A stretch of DNA of 64,000 nt from Dermacentor variabilis (taxonomy: Eukaryota > Arthropoda > Arachnida > Ixodida > Ixodidae), in contig NC_134572.1 in NCBI RefSeq assembly GCF_050947875.1, forward strand, positions 130,360,605 through 130,424,604, in the 5' to 3' direction. Shown in pieces: positions 33,037 through 44,337 of this stretch (within the stretch, counting starts at the first letter, position 1; every line of letters starts with the position of its first letter). The position numbers were made by a program, and so were the translations under genes. The notes under the pieces are model-generated. The model saw only the letters and a list, made by a program, of their open reading frames with translations. It did not search any database and was not told where the DNA came from.

Positions 33037-36000
33037 AAATCATTTAAACTTTAGTCGCCACCGACAGAGTGCTTGTAATATAATCTGTGCCTCTAGTATA
33101 ATAGGTGCTAAACACACTTGAAGTTTATGCGACGTATTCAAAGAGCGACTGTGAAGAAAACGAAACGTCAGAAAACGGGAGCGTGGAATGGCTGTCCACT
33201 TATTTCCTTCGCTTAGAGGAAAATTATCTAACATGCAGCTTGACAGCCTGTTCTAACGTTCATGCTTCAAGTTTGGGTTCTGTGTATTCGTATACATTCG
33301 GGGTCAATACAATACGGGATATGCGGGCGAGTGCCAAAATGCATCCTTGCGCTCTTTAACGAAGCAAGCGCCTTCTGTCGAGACATAACATTGCGCACGC
33401 GCATTTTTTTTTTTCATGCTCGTGTGCCTGCCCATGCAGTCAGTTTTGGCCCGCCTGCTGTCGCAATTGCGATAATTGCGGAAGGTTAAGCTGGGAGAGT
33501 ATAGTTCGTGTGTGGGCCATTGTGGCATGCTACAACGTCTGCACACGCAGCCGTCCGATAAGGTTAGTGTACTACTAGCGCAATAATCCGCAATCGTCTC
33601 GATTCCTACAGCGGGCTGGCATAGAAGTGGGCATACGGGCAGGCACGCCAGCGTAAAAGGACGCGCATGCGCAAAGCGATGTCTCGACGGAATACGCTAG
33701 CTCTGTTAACCGGCACAGCAGTGCAGTGCGTCACGCGCTCGCAGGTCCCGCATTGTTTTGTACCAGTCTTTACATTATGAAGGAAGGAAATGCTTGTACT
33801 ACATGTCGTCGATAACAGCTGGAATCAAACAATGCAGTTACCCTAATGAAACGAGGGATACACGTTAGAACTAAAGGGAGTCGTCGCATAGGAGGATCAC
33901 GCGGCTGATTGCGAAGTGTCCGGAACTTGTAATCGAAATTAGCGGCAGGGTCCTTCAAAGGAGAGGCCATTTTGTGTTGCTTACTGCCACCAATCGCTCC
34001 CGTGTATTCATTGCAAGTACGTAGCATCATTTCCGCTTGAATCATTGCTGCGCGCACTACACCCAACGATGTTCAATTAGGAGCCGTCGGTGGGCCTCTA
34101 TTGGTTTCCTTCGGCACATTTAATATCGATCGCAGCATGCGTCTGGTGTCCTAAAAGGGCGACGGATTACGAAAGATTCAAGTGCAGTAACAGGCAGAAT
34201 GATGAACTTCTTCATTAGGACCTCCATAAATAGACAAATCAAAATGGTGGTAGCTACGCAGCATTATGTTCCGAGGCGACTCAGAGAAATACATGAAACA
34301 GACACAGGTAAGCAGGTCAATAGGGGTGTGCCGAAATGTCACAGTACATTTTCTACATTTGTGCCCTTAATGGCTCTTTTTCGTGCTAGTGCTTCCAAAG
34401 CCAGAGTGCGCACGATTGGGCTAAATTTCGCTACAAAGATATAGCGTGAGCTGCAAAGCCAAGGCGCGAGAAGCAAAAATATATGATTCCTTATATAATC
34501 GGTCGTAGTCAGCGCGTCTCAACTTGCGCAGTGCAATGAAGGCGCTCAGGTAGACGCACCTTATCAGTTGCGGGAAGATGACGCGTTCCTCTTTCAGCGC
34601 GTTCCCGCGCAAGAGTTACAACGAAAATTGTGTTAATCGAGAATGAGCACGACATACATTTTCATGTTCCTGCGGCTGCCTCACTCAACGATAAAGGGAC
34701 GGTCTGGAGAATTAAGTACTTCTGGGCCAATTCTGAAAAGAACGATGCGCAAGAATTACTTGGCCGTTGCGTTTTGATCGGAATGAAATCAAAGTAAACA
34801 GTGGCTCATAATCTCATGCGTTATTAAGGCAACACCTGGTTGTGAAGTTCTCAGAAGTTTATTCAATCAAGACGGAACAGGTACGTTTATGCCCAGGTTC
34901 ACCGACGCCCATTGCACGACAGGAAAAGGGAAGCGAGGAAAAGATATGATGCGGGTGTCTTGTACGGCCGCAGTCCCTATAGGACCAACCACGCAGCTTA
35001 ACCACCGAACGTAGTACCAACAGCTTCGGTGTCTGCGCAGCGGTCATCGTAGGAAGAGCAGCCCCTGGGGAACTGAAGAGTGTTTGGGGCCAACACAAGG
35101 GGTTTACGGTAGGCGAGCAGGATTAACTGCAGAGATGCTAGCTCATAGCGTGCCGCAGCGGAGCCGTGGCTCGCCTTTGATTGGTTTCCCTTATACGGCC
35201 GCGAATAGCGCCCTGGCTGTCTCTCCAGGCTATAGATATGCGTCGTCTCCAACGAACAAACCTATCGGCCGCTTACTTCGCGCCAGGAGGCTTCCGTATG
35301 GATGGCGCTTTAGCTGGCAAGTTTTTTTTTTTTTTCTTCGCACGTTTACTTGCAGCTCGCTACCGCTTTGCCAGACTGCGCAAGCTTGGGGAACGCAAAC
35401 CCAATCCCTATTCCCCTTCCTGCAGTGATTGCATGATACCGCACCGCCGGTCTACGGCGAAGGCAAAGGTGAGGGACAAGGGGGGGGGGGGGGTTAGGGA
35501 GAGGTGAGCCGCCTCTGGGGTGAATGGTGCCGCGTACGCTTGAACCCCGTAGGAAATTGAGTTGCACGCATAACGTTGACGGATAAGCCACGGAACAAGT
35601 TTGAACGAGGCCAAAGAGCTGGGCCCAGACGTGCTCGATCACCAAGGCGGCCGAAGGTGGCGGTTGCTATCGAATAAACTGCCGTCGTAAACAGGCACGT
35701 GCTTTGGCCCAAAAAGACAAATGCCTGGCCCGACTGCACAGATAAAGAACTGCAGTGGCGTCAGCGAACACAGGGACTTTGTTTGTCGGCTGCAAGGGTA
35801 ACTTGTACAACAGACCTTTACGTAATGGCAGTGGCAACTGGTATATGTATGAAAATGCTTCAAGAGTGAGTTAAATACAGGGCGTTGGGGTTTTCAGACC
35901 TTGCTTTTTTGCAGAAACAAAGAGAGCAGATTTGTTACGACCTCAACACCAGTATTTTATACGGAGATACAACAAGGAATATTAACACAAACCTTTACAG

Positions 36001-36376
36001 CTGTCCCTGCTCTAAAAAAGCAGGAGTGTTCTCACTAGGCAACAGCTCAATTAAATTTAAGTGAAGTTGGTTGCACTGGAAATAAACCACCAAGATGCGG
36101 AAACAAGTGGAAACGGATGACTACTTTGGCTAAGTTACATTGATTTGCAAATGTTTACTATACGTTGAAGACAAAACCATTTGACATCAGCTATACTGCT
36201 GAAAGAACATATATAGCACTCTTCATACAGTAATTGGCAGAGCGTTCGAAGACCAAATATTTCTTGTGTATGTGTACTTTACCTAAAATACTTACATACT
36301 TCGCGTTCACATGCATTTAAGATGTCGTATAAGCACAATTGGATTTCGACAAAATGCTGCACAACAGTGCATTCGA
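33037..36376. other. Unassigned intergenic DNA
   Basis: No gene recognised. G14 at 35480-35493 and T-rich runs only. If the exon ending at 33036 is real, the first few hundred bases are its 3' UTR; no canonical polyA signal was seen there. Confidence 0.45.
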
Positions 36377-36525
36377 ATTTCGATGGGGGCTAGATGCGGA
36401 AAAACCCGTGTACTTAGACTTACATGAAGGTTAAAGAACCCCAGGCGGACCAAATTATTCCGCAGTCCCCCACCACGGCGTGCCCCGTAACGAGATCATG
36501 GTTACGGAAAGTAAAACCCCATAAT
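36377..36525 (+). mobile_element. 5'-truncated Ruka-type SINE
   Basis: The body only: ATTTCGATGGGGGC, then ACCCGTGTACTTAGA, GGTTAAAGAACCCCAGG and CACCACGGCGTGCC. The tRNA-like head is absent. More diverged than the full copy 220 bp downstream on the same strand, hence older. Confidence 0.8.
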
Positions 36526-36743
36526 TTAATTCAATAAATATGTATTCTAGTTTTCAGTAGGTGCGGCAACGCAAGCCTACAAAATTGTGACATCTGTTTC
36601 CTCATATATTAGGAAACCAAAGAGGTCGTTTCAATTTTTTTACTTAGTTTCGAATCAGCGCTCGTCCTTGTATTTTATTCGGTCCGTATGTGGTAAAGTT
36701 TGCGGTTTTTCCCACCATTTTCTCGAGTCGTATATTTAGAGCG

Positions 36744-36983
36744 ACCCGCCGTGGTTGCTCAGTGGCTATGGTGTTAGGCTGCTGAGCACGAGGTCGCGGG
36801 ATCGAATCCCGGCCACGGCGGCCACATTTCGATGGGGGCGAAATGCGATAACACCCGTGTACTTAGTTTTAGGTGCACGTTAAAGAACCCCAGGTGGTCG
36901 AATTTTCCGGAGTCCTCCACCACGGCGTGCCTCACAATCAGAAAGTGGTTTTGGCAAGTAAAACGCCATTATGTATTTTTAAA
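36744..36983 (+). mobile_element. Full-length Ruka-type tRNA-derived SINE
   Basis: The head has an A box TGGTTGCTCAGTGG (36752-36765) and a B box in GGGATCGAATCCC (36798-36810), the internal RNA polymerase III promoter. The body carries GGTGCACGTTAAAGAACCCC and the tail is AT-rich. An imperfect target duplication flanks it: ATATTTAGAGCG (36732-36743) and ATATTTTTAGAGCG (36984-36997). This is the best-preserved copy in the window. Confidence 0.9.
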
Positions 36984-36997
36984 ATATTTTTAGAGCG

Positions 36998-38351
36998 TAG
37001 CTCTTAGGCGCCAATTCCTGCGGCGAGCCTCGGCGCAACCTAGCGAAGGAGCACAGCGAAAGAAGAAAGCGAGCACGGAGCGTAGCGGTGAGATGAAACG
37101 CGTAGTAGCGCGCATGAGGGGCTCAGCAGCGACGACCGCTACGAGTTGGCGCCAGAGGGGCGCGCCGTCGTCTGTTCGCCGATGTATACGGAGACAATGC
37201 GCTGCGTGTCTGTCTGCGGCGACTGCTGTGATTTACTGTGAATAGCACCCGCGCGTCACCCACACGCCGCCTATCATGATGTCCCGAATAGCGAGGCAGT
37301 CGCGTCACACTTCGCTTCATTTCTAACGTGCCGCACGAGACAGGTTGCCAGCGCCAGCGAATATAGCGCGAAATGAAAACACGTATAAAGCTGCGCTAAA
37401 ATTGCGCATTAGGGAGTATCGTAATAATCGGTGAATTTTTGTTGACAGTCGAAGAAACACATGTACAGCCTGAATAACATGTCCGCTCATGAGAAGTAAT
37501 AAGAATTTAGAGCCCTTCAACTATGTGAAGATGAAAGACCAGCGAAGCTGTGTTGCTCAATAGCTGTAAGTTCTATATCGAGGTTGGTTTATATTGGTTG
37601 AATAAAGGCAAAAACATACCAAACAGATACCTACAAACACAAACACATACCTTCGTTGTTTGTTTCGTCTTCACTTTTTATTTTGTACTTTTATTCTTGC
37701 TAATATTTTATTCTTTATATTGTTGATATTATTTTTTACTCTTTATTTTACAATTCATACATGTACAGTGGCTTTTGTTCATAGACTAACGTTTGGGCGA
37801 AACGCTAGTTCATAGACTAGTGTTCAAAATTACGTGTCACTTCCGTGTCGTGTGCTGAACAGCTTCGCTGGTGAACCACCTTCACAGAGTGGAATGGCTC
37901 ACTATTTCTTTTCACTTTGTATTTTTTTACTTCAAACATATACACTGACATTTTGACGCGTGTGTCCGACGTGTGACAAGGGTAGTTCAAGGGCGCGTTA
38001 CAGGTCCCCGAGCCCACAGGGGTATGGGCCTTGTGCTTGCACCTTTTCTGCACTATCACCCGGATCAGCCCACATGGGGATTTTTTTTTCTCAACATCTC
38101 GGACACTTCTTTTTTCCTGATCCTAGCCGTAGATTAATTCGCTGCAAAAGCAAAAATTTATTGTAATTTGTCCCGAGGTCACCTAATCAACATAATCAAT
38201 AGCTGCTGCTAAAAAATATCGGTTCAACAGACGTCGAGATCAATAGAGTGGAAGATATTCCGGTGCAGTCGCTTTGGTGAATATTACATAACGCTTATTA
38301 TATAGGTTATTTCTAATGGCTTTGTTTCTTATCCGATGCGGCAGCTTTATA
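36998..38351. other. Unassigned intergenic DNA
   Basis: GC-rich at 37000-37300, then AT-rich with T-runs. No gene or recognisable element. A short direct repeat of GTTCATAGACTA flanks 37777-37826. Confidence 0.45.
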
Positions 38352-39483
38352 CGGGGTGACCATTTTCAAGTTTCATGGAAGTTTGAAGCATCACCTGCGG
38401 CAAGTAGCATAATTCTTGTCTTCGAGCTGGACTATTCAGAGAGGCGGGCATTACCAGCGCGACATATTTAAACACATGTTGAATAATTAACAGAACTCCA
38501 GTAATTAGCTTCCTAATTAATTACCTTGCGGGACATGTTGCAATATAGAAATTGTTGCCGGTGAGCCTGCAAGACGTATGCACTTGAAATGAATTTTCAG
38601 GATGACACCAGTTTCGAGATATTTCCCAAACTGTGGGACGAAATACACGGGGGTTCCAGTTAATTTTGTGCGTAAATGCATAAACGAGCGTTTTGTTAAA
38701 AAACGAAGTGGAACAACAATGAATTTTCATGGCGAGTTGGATGACGCACACCTCCAAACTCGGGTCATTATGCAAATTCGTTCTGATTGAGTGCGCCTCG
38801 TCTGTATATTGTCTATTAACCGTTCATTAGAGACTTTTAGCGTGTCCGGTATTCGGGCAAGCGCGGGCGGTTTTCCGGTTTAGCGGGGGCGTCAACGTGA
38901 GCGGCCAGATTGGTGGCGCCAGCTTGTAGCGCAAAGTTCAACCACACAAACACAGAGCTAATTACTATATTCTGCTTAGCTGCTGGCGTAAATTTTCGAC
39001 AGTGGCGTAATCGTGTTCACAATTACGCCGCTGCCAAAAATTTGCACGAGTGGCGAAGCAGGATATGGTGAGTTACTGCAGTTTTAGCTATGCGTTTGTC
39101 TGGTTGAGCTCTACAACACCAGGCGGCTTCACCGCTCCGGCCGCTCACGATTACGCCCCGACCATCCGGTAATCCGCCCAAACCGCTCCCGTTTACCGGA
39201 ATAGCGTACAAGGTAAAAGTCTCTATTGTATTCAAAAAGATTAATAAACTGAAACTAAATCGGAAGCTCACCGATTACAATTTAAAAATTGAAATTTGTG
39301 CCATGAAGTAATTAATTATGAAGTCAATTAGTGTATTTTTGTTAAATAATTCATCATGTCTTTCAATTTTTTCGTGCTAATAATGTCCGCCTCATTGGAA
39401 AATCCAGTTCAAGGACTAGATTTATGTTATATGTAACGGGTGATTTTTTAAAAGTTCCGTAAAACTTAAAAGTGATCACCCCT
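38352..39483. mobile_element. TA-flanked TIR transposon (mariner-like MITE)
   Basis: The left end GGGGTGACCATTTTCAAG (from 38353) matches the reverse complement of the right end (GGGGTGATCACTTTTAAG, ending 39482) over about 31 bp with some seven mismatches. TA lies directly outside each end (38350-38351, 39484-39485), as in Tc1/mariner elements. Without the nested foldback element it is about 735 bp, AT-rich and without a transposase frame, so non-autonomous. Confidence 0.75.
38829..39224. mobile_element. 396-bp foldback MITE nested in the TA element
   Basis: AGAGACTTTTA at 38829 is the exact reverse complement of the other end at 39224. The two ~195-bp halves pair with each other along their whole length, including GTGAGCGGCC with GGCCGCTCAC, and GCTGGCG with CGCCGCTGCC-type segments near the centre (about 39020). 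ATT flanks both ends (38826-38828, 39225-39227). It is therefore a near-complete inverted repeat with no unique core. Transcripts would form one long imperfect hairpin. Confidence 0.8.
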
Positions 39484-40827
39484 TATAGCATTGCGCAACT
39501 TAACTCCAATAAGTGACTCTAGATTCCCGACACAAACGCTATCATGGAGAACACAAAATAATTATTTTCAGCCCATTAAGCTTAGGCACCTTAAAGATAG
39601 CCAAAACTAAGCTGCACGCACTTTCCCCTCTGAAGAAATGCGTGCAAACATGTCGCCATCTGCGTCTTGTAAGTTAGCCCACACATCACACACGACCACT
39701 CTTGACAACGAAAACGCGGCATTAAGTGAATGGAGTGAAAATAAAAGCAGCAAGAACTACTTTCAATGAGCTACAGAGCCCAATAATTGTGACATCCGAA
39801 CGGTTTCATAAGTGTGCAAGTGAAATTACTTGGGTCTAGAGCTAGCAAGGGTCGAATATTCACGAAAACAAAACCAGCACAGACCACAGAAGGGAAACGA
39901 ACGAACGTGCCTTCTGCGCTAAGGCAGCAAGGAATAATACGAAAGCGGAGAAAGAGAAAAAGAGAGAAAGAAAAGACAGAGGCATCGAACAGGAGAGGGT
40001 TCGACTTCGCGACAGCAGATGCGGAAGGCGGTGGGCTGTTGCCAAACATCGGACATCGCGTCGATAGAGTTGCCCGCGCGAACAGCAAAGCGGTACCGCC
40101 GCGTCGACGTGCAGTGCGCGTGTGATTACATGGGGGAAAAGCAGCGCGAGGGGAAGCCCGGCTAGCGAGTTCGCTAAACGCTTTCCCCTCTTCCTCTCCT
40201 GCGTGCTGTCACCCCTACGCGATGGTGCTGGCTGCTGAGGTAATATATGCGTCGTTCATCGTTTTTAATATAGGCGTCAAGTAGGAGGAGTGCTCAGGAC
40301 AAGCAGTGAGCAAGGACAAACACTGTGTTCAATCACGGCAACTCCCTCCACGCGCCCTCCGTCTCCCTAGACGCCAGGGAAAGTCCCTGCCCCAGCCAAC
40401 TCTCCTACTCTGCGGCGTTTTTCCTTATCACAAGCGCGCTTTGCTCGCAGTCCGTGGCCGAGGCAGCTTCTTCCAGCACCGGAGCTGCTCTGTCACTGTC
40501 TCGGTGCACGCCGCGTACTCCTTCACTCCGTCACTGACGCGGACGCCGCGCTTCGTTGTCGGTGACGAGGAGGAGGAGGAGGACTACAGGCAGAAGTGCC
40601 AACTTTCGCTGCGCTGTAGAGAAGCGAGGCTGAGGCATGTTCACATGCAAGCCGCCGCCATTTCTCCGCTGGCGTCCGTTGCTCCGTCGACACCCGTAAA
40701 TATTAATCACTGGCACCCTCGGCTCTGTTCTCGGGTGCTGTAGAAGCCGTCTGCAGGTCGCCCGCTGGAAACTCATCAGGTTTTCTTCTGTGATGATGTC
40801 GAATATTGAAAAAAAAAAAACACCCGC

Positions 40828-40828
40828 A

Positions 40829-40886
<58 letters not shown>
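40828..40886. repeat. (AG)n microsatellite
   Basis: About 59 bp of AG repeats with one AAAG interruption near its start. Confidence 0.97.
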
Positions 40887-40887
<1 letters not shown>

Positions 40888-41540
40888 AGTTTTGATGGTT
40901 CACGTCTATAGAAATTTTTTGTGTGGTCTGCAATAAACGACAATAAGCTGCACTGCGACTGCTTCACCTATAATATCCCAGATAATATCCGTACTAATAC
41001 AATTACCACAAAATTCCCTGCGTAACTAGTAAATGGCTCTGCGAAAGAAGTGAATCCTCCCATTGGGCAAAGTAATTCGCCCGGTGCATTCATCAAAACG
41101 GCGTTTTTACGGCCTTGTGTGATAAGTGGTTCTAATTGAATCCCTTGTTTATGTACAATTTTGTAAACCGTTTTAATGTACTCCGTGAAGATTACTTCAG
41201 TTTATGTATAACCCTTCATAAGGCATTTGCACGTAAAGGTCCCGCATTATCCTGGTAAATTATTGTGTGAAAAGAAATTTCCCCACATATCTTACGCCTG
41301 TAAATGCATTCAGAGGTGTTTTATACAAACGGGAGCTTCATGCCCATCTAATTCGACGTATATGTCTACCGCAGAAAGTTTTCCTTGCAAGCCTAGACCA
41401 TCTTAATGCCGGATTTAGAATAAAACATGGGATCGCTTTGGGGTTGATGAATTGCTCGACATGTTCAATTATTAACAAGTCACTTGGGGCCCCATTAACA
41501 TAATTCGTTGTGTTCGCCAATCCTGCCGCTATAGCAACTT

Positions 41541-41678
<138 letters not shown>

Positions 41679-41812
41679 AAAATGATTATTGGAAACAGTG
41701 GTCCTCACGGGTTTTAGTGAGAAGTGTCGCAGTCAAAATATTGCCGTTATCTTTCTTTGTTTTGCTTTTACAGCTTCTACGTTAGCACCGTGTACGTGGT
41801 CGAGTACTTTAA

Positions 41813-42507
41813 GAGGAAGCTTTAGCTCGGGCCGAACTCCTACGCCGCCTATTCAAATACATGTAAAACGCAGAAACGCAGTTCTGAGATAACCCCTGGA
41901 CCGATTCTAATGAAATTTGTTGCATTTTAGACAACAAGCTAAGTTCTAGTGATTGATGGAAGCGGAATTTAGATTAAGAGCCTGAATTCTGTTACAAGCA
42001 TTTTCAAAAATTCGGTAGGTGGAAAAAAATAGAAGCACGAAGTTTGCAAATTGATAGCTCTGCATCAAGAACAGATATCGCGGTTCTGTAAACGGCATCC
42101 ATTAGATCATTCCAATAGGACAAATTCGTCACGTTGTGTACAAGGGTTCTGCAAAGGCTGTATTTCCAGATTACTAAACTTTTTGAGATTCCTATGTAAC
42201 ATACCAATATTGTCTCCTTTAGATGTACTATTAGATGCAATTCACGTAATTGTGATATTATTTTTCATTGCTGAGTTACAGAGTTGTTAACCTGATAGTT
42301 TCGTTTTCTGCATATTTGCGATTTTTGCCAAATTTTAATAACACATTCACAAACTAAATGAAAAGATTCGAGACCTACAGTAGATATATTTTAAGTTTCT
42401 CTTTTAAATGCAACAAACCTCGTAAAATTTGGTGCAGTGGTTGACGAGAAAAACAAATTCTCTTTTTACATGTATTTAGATAGGGGCACCGGGGCTGAAG
42501 CTTCCTC
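41813..42507. mobile_element. TTAA-flanked inverted-repeat MITE
   Basis: GAGGAAGCTTTAGCTC at 41813 is mirrored by GAGGAAGCTTCAGCCC (reverse complement of the end at 42507). The pairing resumes at AAATACATGTAAAA, about 50 bp in. TTAA lies directly outside each end (41809-41812, 42508-42511), the duplication used by piggyBac-type elements, although TTAA could also be part of the inverted repeat. The 695-bp interior is AT-rich and non-coding. Confidence 0.75.
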
Positions 42508-42914
42508 TTAAGCGGATGACTGAAAGGCTTGAAAAAGTTAAACATTGCAGTTATATTAGCATAGATGAAATAATCCGATCTCTCTGAACAGGCGCTACTA
42601 CTTTTGTATTGATCTTTCGCTAGAGCCAATATATAAAAAGTTCATTAATGAGGCTTTGTTAATTACCCAGCTTGGAGGATTGGAAAAAAATATCGTGACG
42701 TGCTCCATAGGGCTAAGAACAATACTGCGGCAATTTGACATGCGTAGCCCTTGTGTCATATGTATATTTTATGTATATATAAAGGCTCAAGGGAGAGCGT
42801 TTCTGAAAAGAGTCCCGTGTTTTGATCCACGTTAGTTTAAGCTCGGGTAGAGAAAACACACACACATTATTAGCAGAAGTAAAAACGACAAACACACCAC
42901 TGAATGTAAAACTT

Positions 42915-43130
42915 CACTTATTAACGCGACAGCGTTAAGGAGCTCGTGTCTCAGAAAGCCGGTGTCGTTGGCGTCGGTGTCGGCGGCGTTGGCCATGAGC
43001 GAAAAATTTCCAGAAGGCAATTCGTAACTATAAACAACTTGCATGATGGGCTGGGTGGGAATCGCACCAGGGTCTCCGGAGTGTGAGACAGAGACGCTAC
43101 CACTCATCCACGAGTTCGATGGTTCAATTG
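42915..43130 (-). mobile_element. Second tRNA-headed SINE family
   Basis: On the minus strand from about 43120 it reads CTCGTGGATGAGTGGTAG (A-box-like), CCTGGTGCGATTCCCACC (B-box-like), then a CGACGCC-rich middle and CTCCTTAACGCTGTCGCG near 42935. The head, pol-III-like boxes and tail order fit a SINE distinct from Ruka. No target duplication was found, so the boundaries are approximate. Confidence 0.55.
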
Positions 43131-44262
43131 GGACAAAAGCGCCTCTAGTGAATGCGGTGTTGCCTTAGAAACGTGCCGTAGAAAGTTACACTGCTGTATA
43201 GATCGGTAATTATGAGCATGTAAATTAAAGAAGTCGCAGTTAAAGGAGTAGCGAAGTACGTTTCCGCTACATATCTTCCGCGCTTGGCGCACACGCAGAG
43301 CCATCTTGCGGCAAACACAGAAGACCCCCTCCTCGAAATGTACAGCGCTGCTCCGACAGGTGGCGCGCCACTCGCCCGCTTCTCCCCCTCTTCTAGTTTG
43401 AGCGCATTGGGGCCGTGCGGGGACCGGTGCGAGGATGCCCTAATACCTTTGCGTTTAATAAGTTTTCTCGCTCTCTCCCCTTCCAACATCCAGCGTGCGT
43501 TACTTGAACCCTGGTGTTTCGGCGACGCGGCTCCTCTTTCCGCTCACAGCGCGATTCCTAGGTGCAGCGTCCGATGCGGGACGCCTCTGACGTGATCGCT
43601 GCGCTGTAGCGCGTCTGGTGGGAAAGCGTCCCCTGCGATGTGTGCTGTGTTGCTGGCGAGGAGTCATGCGTTTTCGTGGTGCTCCTGGAACATATAATTA
43701 GAAAAAAGTTGTGGTGTGGACTCAGAAGTGTTGTATATGAAAACTATGTCTTTGTGTGACTCAAGAGCATGCCGAGCGAATGAGTGGGCGGTGCGGACGG
43801 GGTGCGATAATGCTATCGCGTTCCACTCTTGAAGGCGAAGCTTAAGTGTCCTCCAATGTTTTTGCGGATTTTCTCTTCCGCGTCTGGGCAAACGCGAAAC
43901 CGTCGCACGTGGAAGCTGCGTCGATTCAGCGTCTGGTCCGAGCCACCAAATGGACTGTCAAACGCTGGCGGACTACTTGGCGCGGTCACGCATGTGCAGA
44001 AGCTCTGCCCCCGTAGTTTTCCCTCCATTGCCACCGAAAGTTGTCCGCGAGTGTAGACGACTTGACATGGAACCGTACAGTTCTTCTAGCGAAATGACAC
44101 AGCTATCTATAAGAACGAGTCTTAAGGAAAGAGGAGTGCCTTTTTGGTTTATATTTCCTGGACGAGGTTCGATGAGAAAAATGCCCGTTACAAACTGTAA
44201 CAAGGTTACCATCACAGGACGCCAAAACGTATTCAGTATATGGGAATGTTATGGTTTCTGCT
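43131..44262. other. Unassigned intergenic DNA
   Basis: No gene recognised. GC-rich around 43280-43640, with a GTTTAATAAGTTTTCTCGC motif near 43452 that resembles the segment near 20315, perhaps from a shared repeat. Confidence 0.4.
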
Positions 44263-44337
44263 GTGCGAAAAGAACCAGCAGTCACCATTATTGGGTGACT
44301 ACAACTCTTTCTTTTTGTTTTAGTTTAAAAAAAAATA
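44263..44337 (+). mobile_element. Isolated 3' tail of an I-type LINE
   Basis: GTGCGAAAAGAACCAGC, the hairpin AGTCACC...GGTGACT (44280-44300), then CTCTTTC and an A-rich end parallel the 3' end of the LINE at 23225-23290. No coding sequence is attached; it is a very short truncated copy. Confidence 0.5.

Noticed and set aside
40306..40743. A 145-codon frame in GC-rich DNA, considered as a host exon.
   Set aside because: No domain, no clear splice sites, and overlapping frames are equally open.
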